Notes under the pieces: generated by a model | Seen by the model: only the letters and a program-made list of their open reading frames with translations | Databases searched by the model: none | Told to the model about the DNA's origin: nothing | Shown: positions 20,872 to 32,283 of the stretch, one piece after another | Numbering within the stretch: the stretch's first letter is position 1 | How the letters are laid out: each line of letters opens with the position of its first letter | Source: Paraphoma chrysanthemicola | Taxonomy: Eukaryota > Ascomycota > Dothideomycetes > Pleosporales > Phaeosphaeriaceae | Reading direction: 5' to 3' | DNA length: 64,000 nt | NCBI GenBank assembly: GCA_020744225.1 | Contig: JAGMWG010000024.1 | Coordinates: 372,001 to 436,000 of the forward strand | Position numbers and translations under genes: made by a program

Positions 20872-21824
20872 TGCGACTGTGCTCGGCGTTGCAGTGGGCG
20901 TCGTGTCACCGAGACATGTAGACGTCAAATATGGCTGAAGTTTGCTTCGCCTCGCTCCACCAGCAGAGCCGTCTCACTCGATCGAGACGTGTAATAAAGT
21001 GATCCACTTCCCGATCTTACCAGGCGCAGGTGTGGCGAACGTTGGTGGTCCAGTCCCAGTTGCTGGCCTTTGTCGTGTGTCGCTTTTGGCGGGACGAGCG
21101 ATGGTTGGCTGCGCGATTCATGCAGGTCGGTTTAGGCACATGTGAACGCCAAGATTGCCGTTACCAACGTCACGGAGCATGTGATAATCACCTAAAGGCG
21201 TCAGGTCAAAACAACAACTCTCAATCCGAAGCGTGTCTCGATGTCCAATATCATATTAACAGACTTGTATTTCACCTCGCCTCCAACCGCTGCCCTAACT
21301 ATCCACAAGTCTCCCCTACTGCAGACGAACATCCCCACAAGCCACTCCATCCCACCCATACCAAGGAAAAAGAGTCAACCGCAATGCACGCTCCAGCGCG
21401 GTTTCCGAAGATACGATGCCTGTACCCGCCAGCAATGCTAGACCTCAAACGAAGGGAAAACCACGACCAAGACTTGTGTACAAAGGAAAAGCAGCTATTG
21501 ATAGTTGTTGCGCTCGCGCAATGCCGAGGCAGGGTGGAAGAAGTATCGGGGGTATGTGTAGTGTAGATGCCAATATTACAACTTTTCTTCGTCTGTGAGT
21601 GTGTGACCAGAACGCCAACCTCGCGCAGGCGCCGGGGCTTTCGAGGGGAAGAGCTCCACCATCCCGCACACCTTCCGCCTCTTCATGCAAATTACAAGAC
21701 TGATTATAAAACAATGGTCTACTGTCTCTCCTCTTCGGAGTGCACGACCAGGCGAATAGGTATATCGGCGCAGCAAACAGGGTATACGCGTGCGTACTTT
21801 TGTCATAGCCCATTATGGCTCAAC
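20872..21824. other. No gene recognised
   Basis: Holds the promoter of the acyltransferase (right of 20871) and the 3' flank of the phosphatase gene. Open frames here are short and overlap one another on both strands without protein character. Confidence 0.5.
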
Positions 21825-23727
21825 TCACAGCGCAACATCGAGCACCAGACTGACATCGCTGACTTGCGCGCCTGCGAGATCTTCGAGAACGGGTATTAAA
21901 TCGAGGAGCTCGTTGTCGTGGGCATCGGAGAACCAACTGCTGATAGGAACGGCGTGTTGCGGGTGGAAAATGTACGAGGTTGGCGAGTTGTCGATGATGA
22001 TAGTGTCTTTGAGGTCTCGGCCAATCTGCGACAAGTCCTACGCGAGTCAGCTCCAGTTACAGGATGCACATGTGATGGTTTGGCTTACCTTCACGTAGTT
22101 GCCTTGGTGGTTGTAGCAACTTTCGCGGAAAAGCCTGTGGTGCACAACACCATGGATATCGAGCTGGTCGAGTAGAGGGTCGCCGTACTGCAATCATTAG
22201 GTCTAAACAATCTGCCAGGCTTCCTTGGACATACCTTGGAGACGGATGCGGTAAAGACAACCACCTCGTACAGCTCACCCACGCGCTTCATGAACTGATC
22301 CACGCCCGGCCGCTTAATCACATATACGTTGTGGTACTGCCCTTCGATCTCGACAGGAATAGTGAAGTCGGCTTGATGCAGAATCTAGCAATTGTGAGTA
22401 TAAAGTTTGCATTGGCAAGTCATGGAGACAAACCTTAAAGCTACTGTGGACCAGGGTCTCGTCCAGATCGAGCACTAAGCACTTCTTGCCTTTGAATCTC
22501 GGCGCAATCGGACCGAGGAGATATTTCTGCGGCTCCGAGCTTTCAGAGACTTCCGAAGTCTGGTTTTGCACAACGTTCTGTCTCTGCTCGAGCGGCGGAG
22601 GTGGTGGCAAGTCGACCTTGGGATGCTCAGGGTGCGGATCCTCGGCATTAGGATCTTCGCCCTCTTGGTGGACGTCGTTGGTCGACAGAGGAACATCCTT
22701 CATCTCAATGTCAGCGTCAAGCTGCTTCTGCTCCTCGGTCTGATCTTGTATTATCCGTGCTTGCTCCGCAGAAGGGCGTGGCAGGACAGGGGTGGTTCCG
22801 GGTGTTGGCTGGGTGACTTGTATGGCAATAGGAACGGGCTGTAGCGTGCCAGGCTGGGGAGGCAAAGCTTGTTCTTGCTGACGCTTTGACGAGCTTCTCG
22901 TGACAATCTGGGGACGACTCTCGTGCGACGGGCGCTCAGTCGTGCCATCAGCATTGCTGGGCTTCTCAGTGGCCCCCGCACCCAACGTGTCTGCACCTGC
23001 CTTCTCGCTCAATGGATTGCTCGATTCGGCGTTGCTCGACTCGGCCGCGCTCTGGTCCTGCTTCTTCACTGGCGTTGACTGCGAGGTCCTGCTTGTCTTT
23101 ACAGGCCCGGCCTGCTTGACATTCTCTGGCGGAGTAGCGTCTCCAGTCGATCGATGCTCTTTGGGTGCAAAGCATGGCAAGCAAGCGAGTAGTCCGCCCG
23201 ACCTCTTCTTGCTTCTCGTCGAGCCTTCGCGGTGTGTTGCGGCGGGTACTGGTGGTGCTTGTCCGGCTTTCTCAGATGCAACAGCACGCGATTGTGAGCG
23301 CTTGCTGCTGGCTGTGCTGCCTGCCCGTCGCTTGTTCAAAAAGCTGCGCTTGGAATGCTTCGATGCTCTTCCGATACTCTCGGAGTCCGCTGCGGTGACC
23401 CCACTCAACCCGGTCCCGGTGGGTGTCTGCTCATCGGTGGAGTTGGATTGCGACCCAGACGGAACGCCCAGGAACGGTTGCTTTTGCTTCAAGTCGGTGT
23501 CGGCGCGTCCTTCGGCTGGCGGCTCTCGAGATGAAGATCGCGGTGGAACGACTGTGCTTTGCGGACCTACTTCGCCGTGTCAGCTGATATGCAAAGTAAG
23601 ACTGATTCACACTGCTTGCTGAGAGCCACTACGTACCAGTGCCGTTGGGGTGCTCTGCGCCCATGGTCTTGTCGGACGTCGGGAGGACTGTGGTGACGGG
23701 TGCTGGCATCACGGGCTCGGTGCTCAT
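21825..23727 (-). CDS. Psr1/Psr2-type FCP1-like phosphatase (HAD family)
   Basis: Predicted plasma-membrane Ser/Thr phosphatase of the SCP/Psr group, linked to salt and general stress signalling in yeast. Five exons: 23727-23637, 23566-22434, 22384-22235, 22187-22089 and 22037-21825, giving 561 aa. All junctions fall in phase. The first ~380 residues are a disordered, Ser/Thr/Pro-rich region with an internal LLACLPCFAP that could be palmitoylated. The catalytic domain is C-terminal and split by three introns: KKCLVLDLDETLVHSSF holds the DxDxT motif. IKRPGVDQFM, VVFTASVSKYGDPLLD and the final TIIIDNSPTSY to FSDAHDNEL complete the FCP1-homology fold. The ending DVSLVLDVAL is typical of filamentous fungal members. 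Confidence 0.88.
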
Positions 23728-26131
23728 GACTGTGCAGCAGGTGCCTCACAAAGGATAGCGCACAATGTGCGAAAGGTGACCTCACGATCAGGTATGCAGT
23801 GCAGGTAGTAGCTCCTTGCGTCGTCGCGTGGTGGAGCAGCCGCGTGGGAGTGAGTAGGAGCTGACAGCAAGGCGGCGAGTGCAGTCGCAAGTTTCCAAAT
23901 CGGCAATTGCACAGTGCAGGCAATCGCGATGGGATCGCGCGAGATGGCAGGAGCGGTCACGGCGTCGGAGAGGCTGAGGGACAGTCGTGGTCGAGTGCGC
24001 AGAGGCGGAGAGCGTAGGGGGAGCTTGCGAGCGAGGTTAGGATCGGTGCTGGGGATGAGGCTGGTTCGCTAAGGCGGGCGGAAATGAGACGCCGTCTTTC
24101 ACCGTCATCAGCCCCGGGCTCCACCAGTGCGCCTATTCGAACGACGCGGGATGTGTGCTCACCTCTGCAGTACAACAACGCGCCGGCCTCTGCGATGCGG
24201 CTCTGATAGATGGCGATGCGAAACACAGCAGTCGAGTCGCAGATGGGCTGGCAGCTGTCCTTGGGGCTGTGCGAGAGCGGCCACACGGGACAGGGGCCTT
24301 CTTTAATGGGATGCTCCAATTGCGGCTTGATGTCGCCCCTAGCACCAATACGTCCTAGCCGAGCGGTCGCCCAGCAGCGGCCAGGCCCCAGGACATTCAC
24401 TCCACGCTCGCTGTGGCCACTCACAGGCATGGGCGAGTGGGTTCCTTTCAATGCCCATCCAATGGCAGCGCGCGACACCATCGCTGAGCAAGCGCGTCAC
24501 ACAAGGAGATATGGCCAAGGGCACATTACCCAGAGACGACAGCGCTGCTGATGTGCGCGACCGCTGTCCACAATAATGTCTGGAGCCTCGGTGGCCTAGC
24601 TGCGAGCCATGCGCGGATGCTTCTTGTCGAGCACGCTCGCGTCTCTTGACGCGTGAGACCGTGTCCACGACCAGGCGGCCGCTTGTGCAGCCACCGCTCG
24701 CAGATGGACTCACGGCTAACCGCCGTCTTGCGGGAAGCGATGCACCCTCTAGCCTATCACGGCTCAATGCCACCGTGAGACCATTGCGCTTCTGCCGCCA
24801 CACCCTGGCCTGCCTTCATCCCTGATCCTGCCAGCGATGCGCAGAGAGTCTGAGATCGATGTCGATAACAGAGCCGCCGCAGCGCAAGACAGCGAGAATT
24901 ATTACTGGAATTATCACATGCCAGCTGCCGACGCGTTTCACGATGAGCACTGCAGGCGGCCCGTCGCACCTCGAGGTCATCCCGCGACGATCTTGCAGTA
25001 TTCGGCTGGCGCTCGACCGGGGAAGGGCTGCATGGAATGTCACGAGCCCAACGTCGAACACCCTGAGGGTGTGCAAGAGAAGGGATCGACCCGGACTGCC
25101 CGCTGCAGCTGGTGGGCAGCCGCATCACGCGGCGATGAATGAGCCTCCTACAAGCCTCATTCCGAAAGAGGATCTGATTCTGGGACTGAGAAGTGCAATG
25201 TAAGAGGCGAGGTGAGTTTCCTTGGACAGGTGATGTGGATTCACCGGACTCTCCTATACGTGTGTCTCAATACTTTTTTTTATTGGTATGAGCTTGAATT
25301 AGACGCGCCATGACGAGCCAAGGTAAGACTGACAGTTGCTGTGCAACGGTCCGAATTCTTGGAAGCGAGACAACTAAATATGAACCTCGGATGAGGCCAT
25401 TTTGCAACTTGGGAAGCTGCTTCAAATCACCATAAAATGGCGCCTATACGTCGAAGTGCGAGGGTCCTTAATCAGCACCATATTACAGCCATTCAAGAAT
25501 GAACCTGCCCGTGATATGCGTAGGTAAAGCAGGATGAGGAGCATGCCGTTTCTGCAACAGTTTGAGGAATCCAAGGGAAGACATGTCCGTTTCCGAGGTT
25601 GAACATCTTATCTTGGTCTGTACAGGCTGGAACCAATAAGACAGGTACAACGTTCACATTGCCTAGGTGATCCGCGCTGCGGCCCGTGTTTCTGATAGGA
25701 GTTACATGCGCAGACCTGGAGAAGTTTCGCACTGACCACCTGTACAGTAGCGAAGCTTCTCCATAGCTCAGGCTCATCAAGTGAGGTCATTCGTGAGGTG
25801 AAAAGCCTTGAGTCATCGCCCTTTCGACAACCACTTGCTTGCCATTTGTCCAGGCAGCAATGCTGTACAAATAACGCATTTAATTCCCTTTACGACGCAT
25901 CTGAGTAGGGGCGAGACAGTAAGGTCTGAGAGCGATCGTCATCCCGCAGGACCCTTGTCTTGGCCAAAGCTAAGCTTTAGCGGTCCAACGACGTAACTTC
26001 CAGAATTGCTTAGACCATCATTCTTGCCGTGCTCATACTCATCTTGCTGCCTGTCTCACACCCACGCACAACGACATTCCGCCACCCAATTTATACCTTC
26101 TGATCTTTCACTCGGAACTACCAGCCTCGGC
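23728..26131. other. Divergent 2.4-kb intergenic region, no gene recognised
   Basis: Between the phosphatase and Sds22 starts. GC-rich open frames occur on both strands at 24000-25200, but they overlap, lack domains and look like composition effects. Both flanking promoters must lie here. Confidence 0.5.
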
Positions 26132-27402
26132 ATGAGTGATCCAAATGCTGCCCCGCGCAGCGACGCCGACCCCGCGACGGTCGATACGAACGGTGCCTTA
26201 GCATCACACGACCAAGACAAAGACGACCACAAGCCGCGAGATAGCAAGGGCTGGGATGGGAAACTGAGAGTGGACAAACTCAAGCTGAGCGACGAGCCGA
26301 AAGACCCGAGCGTAGAGATCGAGAGTGAGGCAGAAGTGTCTGAGGATGAGGGCCCACCACCGGAGCAGCTGCCTGCAGACGAAGACTTGCTGGATGACAC
26401 ACCAGAAGACGAAGAGGAGATCGAACTCGTACACTGCAAGATCGCAGACATGTCGTCACTACGGCTAGAACGATTTAAGCAGATGAAGGTACATAGCTCA
26501 GTTTTCAACACCAACTGCATCTCTAACATGCCACATTAGCGCCTCTGCCTCCGCCAAAACCGCATAGAAGCCATCGACCTCCCCTCCGACGCCGCCCCAA
26601 CGCTTACCGAAATCGACTTCTACGATAACCTCATCGCACACATCAAAGGTCTCGACGCTTTCACCGAACTCACCTCTCTCGACCTCTCCTTCAACAAAAT
26701 CAAACACATCAAGCGCCTCTCGCACCTCACCAAGCTGCGCGACCTATACTTTGTGCAGAACAAAATCAGCGTAATAGAAAACCTCGAATCGCTAACCCAA
26801 CTCCGCCAAATCGAGCTCGGCGCCAACCGCGTCCGCGAAATCAGCGGCCTCGACACGCTCACCAACCTTGAAGAACTGTGGCTCGGCAAGAACAAAATCA
26901 CCGAGATCAAGGGTCTGGATAGACTCCACAACCTCAAGATTCTAAGCATCCAATCCAACCGCCTGCGCGAAATCTCCGGGCTCGACCAACTCAAAAATCT
27001 AGAAGAACTACACATCTCACATAACCTCCTCACCTCCCTCTCAGGTCTCGAGAATAATACCAACCTCCGCGTCATCGACATTAGCGCCAATCCCATCGAA
27101 CACCTATCCGGCCTCGCAGGGCTCGCGCACCTGACCGAGTTCTGGGCGAGTAATTGCAAACTAAGCAGTTTCCAGGAAGTCGAGGCCGAGCTGCGCGATA
27201 AAGCGGAACTAGAGACTGTGTATTTCGAGGGCAATCCGTTGCAGAGAGCGCAGCCGGCGCTGTATAGGAATAAAGTCCGCTTGGCGTTGCCGCAGATTGT
27301 GCAGATTGATGCTAGTAAGTCTCATTCCTTGTTCGCGAAGTCTTGTATGCAATGAGATGAATAGTGGCTAATACATACGCAGCGTTTGTTAAGCCGGTGT
27401 AG
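26132..27402 (+). CDS. sds22: Sds22, leucine-rich-repeat regulator of protein phosphatase 1
   Basis: Nuclear regulator that binds the PP1 catalytic subunit and controls mitotic exit (family knowledge). Three exons: 26132-26488, 26540-27314 and 27383-27402, giving 383 aa. The last exon adds only TFVKPV, completing the conserved ending QIDATFVKPV. The first ~105 residues are acidic and disordered. Then come about eleven SDS22-type 22-residue repeats, for example LTNLEELWLGKNKI and LKNLEELHISHNLL. The LRR cap follows (ELETVYFEGNPLQR and YRNKVRLALPQI). Length and repeat number fit the family. The ATG at 26132 is preferred over the upstream in-frame extension from 26006, which has no family character. 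Confidence 0.95.
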
Positions 27403-28045
27403 AGTATCGGTGACATCATCGACCAGGTGCATGAGGAGTGCATCAATTCGTACGCCGGCGAGAGTTCGACTACCGACTTAGATACTCGCAACGATGCTAC
27501 CGGGAGTCATGATCGGTGAAAGGGATGATGTTCTGGTGTCACGGTAGAAACATATATAGGCGTTGGCGCGCATGTTGCGGATTGCATTTCCATGGCGTTA
27601 AGAGGTCATGATATATAGCATGCACACGACTCGCATGTGCAATATCGGCGTTTGATGATCATGTCGTATGAATACGATATCATGAATGACAAGAGTCCAC
27701 ATATCGAGAAGTTAGTGCATTCAAAAGCTCACCAAAGACATTTCATGCTCGTCTCCCAACAACGTTATCGGGAAAAAGTGCGAGCATTTCGCCTGTTTTC
27801 CTATTCGTCTATTCAATACGTTTAGGTATCATCATATGCACATGACCTTGCCAGGAACGGCTTCTTTGTATCCAAGAACAATGAATGACTGACACCAATG
27901 CCCACCATTTTTTCAACCATGGCTCGAATCGATAAAATGGATCCAACAAACGCCAAACCGCAAATCTGAAGCTAGCAACATGCAGACCACCAGTCGCCAT
28001 AAAAACCCTTTGCCAGAGGTAATTACATGACAGAGCCGTCTCCTT
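27403..28045. other. Convergent intergenic region, nothing recognised
   Basis: Lies between the 3' ends of the Sds22 and CTP synthase genes. Only a 62-codon frame is present. Confidence 0.55.
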
Positions 28046-30258
28046 TTAGAAGCTTGCGTCACCATTGACTTTGAGCCCCGAGATGCCATTGGCAATACCT
28101 TCAACGCCCAAGCCATTCGCAGCGCCGTGTTGGTACTGTTTCGTGATCTCGTTGAGCATGCCGGCACTGGCAGCTACGAAGCCTAGGTAGGGACGTGACG
28201 GGTCCAAGACGCGAGAGAGATACTCCGGATGGAACTGAACACCGACGAACCAAGGATGGTCTTTGATCTCGACAACCTCCATGCGAACACCTGCGTCGTC
28301 TTTGCCGACAAACGACAGGCCGCCTTTCTCCAGAGTCTCGATGTAATCAGGGTTGACCTCGTAGCGGTGGCGATGGCGCTCCAGAATTTCCGTCTTGCCG
28401 GCATATAGCGCACGTAGACGCGACCACTCGCTGCCGGGTTGGAAAAGCGTAGGACGAAGGCCGAGACGCATAGATGCGCCCATTGTCGTTTTGTCAACTT
28501 CGGGCATGAACATAATGAGCTTGTCGGCCGCATCGCCGTGGAACTCCTCGGAAGTTGCACCAGTGATACCGCACACGTTTCGTGCATACTCGATGACTGC
28601 AATCTGCATACCCAGACAGATACCGAGGTATGGCTTCTTGTTCTCACGGGCAAATTTACAAGCAGCAATCTTGCCCTCAGTGGCGCGAACACCAAAGCCA
28701 CCTGGAACAAGAATGCCAGAGGCCTTGACGACCTCGTGCCATGCATTGTGGAATTTTGCAGGATCGGTATGCTGACACTTGGGTTCCAGGTGGTCCGAGT
28801 CTACCCATCGGATGTCCAATCTTCTCTTACATCGCATGCTGGCATGTTCCAAGCTCTTGATGACTGAGAGGTATGAGTCTTGCAGCTCGGTATATTTGCC
28901 GACCAATGCAATGGTGACTGGGTCGTAGTGTCGGGCGTCATCGCCAGTAAGCATTTTCCATTGTTCCCAAATTTGTTTTCCTTTGTCCACCATGGCCGGA
29001 GCAATGGTCACAGCATCGAGGGCAAGGAACTTGCGCAGCGAAGGAATGAGGCGTTGCTGCTCAAGGAGCATTGGCACCTGGTAGATGGATGGCATATCTC
29101 GGACGACGAGCACTTGCTCGGGATCGACTAAGCAGAAGTGTGCAATCTTCTCGATAGCAGGCTCCTGTAGATCAACCTCACATCGGCAGGCAATCTAGAC
29201 ATTATCAGCCTGCACGGTCTTGAGATGCGCTGCCAAGAATGTTGCGATGTGCGCACTCACCAAGTCTGGAATCAAACCATTACTCCTGACCGCCTTGATA
29301 GCCTGCTGCGTGGGCTTCGTCTTCTGCTCGCCGTGAATGACAGGCACGTAGCTGACGTGGATTTGCATGAAGTTGTTCTTGCCAGCCCGACGGCGCAGCT
29401 CGCTCATGGCTTCAATGAAGGGCATGCTCTCGATATCGCCAACTGTACCACCCAGTTCAATGATGCAAACATCCGGCTCCTCACCAGAGTCGTCGACCGG
29501 TATGCGCGCTACCCTCTGGATCCACTCCTGGATCGCGTCCGTGATGTGAGGAACGACTTGCACGGTCTTGCCAAGGTAGTCGCCGCGCCGCTCGCGCTCA
29601 ATGACATGCTGGTAGATCTTGCCAGTCGTGATGTTGTTGTCGCGAGTGAGGGTGATGTTGAGGTATCGCTCGTAGTTGCCGAGATCGAGATCGACTTCGC
29701 CGCCGTCAGAGAGAACGAATACTTCGCCATGCCTGCAGCTCGTTCAGTATTTTGAGCAGTTCCGAGGGGGGTGGCTCAGCGTACTCTTTGGGATTCATAG
29801 TCCCAGCATCGACATTGAGATACGGGTCGACTTTGATCGACGAGACGTGAAGCGAGGTCAGTACATGCTGAACGCGTGCCAATTCATCTGACTTATCTTG
29901 AGGCCGACCGTCTTGAGCAGCAGCCCAGTCGAGGAGGCTATGACGCGTGAATTAGCCTTTCACATGCTTCTGGTACCGAACAATCTCAGAGGAGTGGGAC
30001 AGTGCATGCAGGGACTGCGGTCTCAATCGTAGGCGCCTACAAATTGGCAGGCCGCCAGGCTTATTTGTGGACAGAGAGAGGCAATGGAGCAACTCAAATA
30101 CGTTGAAGCCTGCTGCAAGTGCTCATTGTGCACACGGCTCGATGACTTACCTATAATGCCCTGCGCATGTTAGTCTCACGGTAAGTCTACGCTGCATAGT
30201 CGCTGCTCACCTTCCCCACGCCGCTGATGACACCTCCAGACACGAGCACGTACTTCAT
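28046..30258 (-). CDS. URA7: CTP synthase (glutamine-hydrolysing)
   Basis: Converts UTP to CTP with ATP and glutamine; cytosolic, last step of de novo pyrimidine nucleotide synthesis. Six exons: 30258-30211, 30160-30151, 29937-29897, 29846-29785, 29732-29261 and 29194-28046, giving 593 aa. The N-terminal synthetase domain starts MKYVLVSGGVISGVGKG and includes NYERYLNITLTRDNN and CIIELGGTVGDIES. The C-terminal class I glutaminase domain carries the nucleophile motif GICLGMQ and the FHPEYLSR block. Two oddities: exon 2 is only 10 nt, and the intron 29896-29847 begins AT and ends AC. The AT-AC junction restores GLKVSSIKVDPYLNVDAGTM, matching yeast Ura7 GLKVTSIKIDPY. A GT-AG alternative (29892-29831) would keep frame but delete four conserved residues. 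Confidence 0.93.
29847..29896 (-). other. AT-AC intron in CTP synthase
   Basis: 50-nt intron bounded by AAG/ATAAGT at the donor and CTTCAC/GTC at the acceptor. The donor equals the common GTAAGT with G1 changed to A. A CTGAC branch-like element (A at 29858) lies 11 nt before the 3' end. Reading through meets a TGA, so the segment must be removed. Protein conservation across the junction supports this pair over GT-AG choices. The ATAAGT donor suggests a U2-type rather than U12-type AT-AC intron (inference). Confidence 0.8.
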
Positions 30259-30793
30259 GATTGCTTTGTGCGGCCGGTGTGCGGTTTGGGGAAGGGGAGA
30301 GAAAGAAAGTCGGAGGTGCGACGCGGTCAAGAAAGTTTTGTTTCGCCGGTACCAGGCGGGGCAAGCGCCACTTAGCGCGCCTCAAAGTCGCGCCAGAGGC
30401 TTGCCCCTTCCTCACACTTATTTCAACATCACTTCATGCCACGGCCGTGTCCTGTTCGGTTCGTTAAATTATCTGATTTGCCACAGAATAAAAGCTAAGC
30501 TATCAAATGGTATCGTGCGTGCAAGCGCTGCTAATGTCAAATGCATTACACCATGGCCGCCCTTCGGAGCCTCGAGGCTCGTGTATTGCGCACAAAACGT
30601 TTATGCGTGCGCTTCAAGACAACCCCGCCGCGCACCATAGAGATAGAATGTAGGTCGTTCATAATGTCATCAGATGCGAATTGATATCTGCGGAAAATGC
30701 TCCAGATATCGCCAATGTCAGTTGCGCCGTCCTCAGGTAGGTGATGCTGTTGTGAAAGATGAGTGCAGGGTGATGAAATGCTCGCGCTATTAT
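30259..30793. promoter_or_regulatory. CTP synthase promoter / velC 3' flank
   Basis: No gene seen. Holds the CTP synthase promoter (reading leftward) and the downstream flank of the velvet gene. Confidence 0.45.
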
Positions 30794-32283
30794 TTACTCC
30801 CGTCTCCGCCTCTTCATTTCTTCTTCATCGACGTTGTCTTGCTCTTGGCTGGCAGTCAGTCTTTTACGAGCGAGGGCTTTCTCATTGCCCTTCTTGACCT
30901 GGATATTGCAGCCCTGCAGCTTCAATGCTCTCGTGAGAGCACTGCTGGGCCGCATGCCTGGGAAGTCTTTGGCCGTGTAGACGGTGAAAACGTCACTCAG
31001 GACCTCTGTGAGGATTGGCGAGAAGCCGCCAACATGGAGATTCATCGGATCAATGCGCATCAGAACAAATCGAAGCCGATATTTGCCGTGGGTCCGGCAG
31101 GACAGATCCGGAAAGCAGAAAAAACAGCCTTCAATGTCATGCTCATCCTTGGCAACTGATGGCGATGCCACTAGCTGGCCCATGAGTCTGCGCGTCGTTC
31201 TTCTGTCGGGTTGGACTAGTGCCGTCTCCTCATTCGTTCCTTCTGCGTTCCAAAGGGTGCAATGAACAACGTTGAGCGAGTACCTCAGCTCCTCCTGTTC
31301 CGCGGCGCCGGTCTTTGGGTTCGTCACCAGTAACTGAATGATGGGCGGAGGGTCAATCACTCTCCGATCACGCTCTCCAAAACCGCATGCTCGTGCAGCA
31401 ATGGGCTGTTGACGGACGCGCAGCTCGTAGTTTAAATTCCTGCCATGTATCAGCGCCGGCTTTCACTTCCTCATCTGGACGCGAGGCATGCTTACAGTTG
31501 CTCGTTGTACACGGGCTGCGGTATGGACCCGGGTAGCGGGATCGCGCGATGCTGCTTGCGTGGACCAGCCGTTGGAGGTTCGGGATACGCTACCGAACCC
31601 AAGGGAGCTGCCACGGATCCTCTTTGCGACTGTGGGTGAGACCCTATCGAGCCACGGAATGGGGTACTGCTCGATGCATAGCTCGGCGTGTAGCCAGGAG
31701 AGGGAATGGGGCCGTAAGACCTTTGCTGCGAGGGTTCGACTGGTGATGTAAGGGATGAATAGGACTGCTCATGATGGGGATGATGCTGCTGATGCTGGTG
31801 GTGGTGGTGTTGAACATGCCGGGCGTCGTCATATGGGTAACGTTGTTCGGTTAGCCTCCTTGGACCTCTGCTGTCGAATTCTGAACGTGGAGATATCGAA
31901 GGTCCATAGTGCTGTGGTGAGTATGGTGGATCCGACCGTGGTGGGGTGTATGGGTTTGTCAGTAGTAGCTTTTCGACGGGCGCCGCCGATCTGTGTGCGG
32001 CGGACGGTTGGTACTGTTCGTGGCGTTGCGGCAGTCCGGAGTGGATGGAAGGAAGTTGGTTGATGGGTGAGCGAAACTGGTAATCCGTCCGCGGTGGTAC
32101 AGCGTCTGGCGGTATGTCCAATGGTGGCAGTTGGACGGGCGGGGGTAGTCGACGGTGCGGATAGTCGAGATAGCCCGGCGGCGAAAAGTGCGGCAGCTTC
32201 TGAGTTTCTGTCATGTCTGAAGCTGAAGGAGATTTATTCGATGAAGGGAGCGACGGTGGCGGAGGAGGAGGTGGTTGGGACAT
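30794..32283 (-). CDS. velC: Velvet family regulator, VelC-like
   Basis: Velvet proteins are fungal DNA-binding regulators of sexual development, sporulation and secondary metabolism. Two exons, 32283-31496 and 31439-30794, give 477 aa. The ATG at 32283 is chosen because the longer frame upstream begins with GTG. Residues 1-260 are Pro/Ser/His-rich and disordered, with a poly-His/Gln run near 180. The velvet domain is C-terminal (about 267-455): YELRVRQQPIAARACGFGER with DRRVIDPPP, then LNVVHCTLWNAEG, RRLMGQLVASP, GCFFCFPDLSCRTHGKYRLR and YTAKDFPGM. A basic tail ends the protein. A C-terminal velvet domain after a Pro-rich half fits VelC; VosA has a similar domain but near its N-terminus, so VosA is the alternative. 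Confidence 0.87.

Noticed and set aside
22900..23622. 240-codon plus-strand frame
   Set aside because: Antisense shadow of the long disordered exon of the Psr-type phosphatase.
29831..29892. GT-AG alternative to the AT-AC intron in CTP synthase
   Set aside because: In frame, but deletes four conserved residues of the GLKVxSIKxDPY segment, and its acceptor AAAG lacks a pyrimidine tract.
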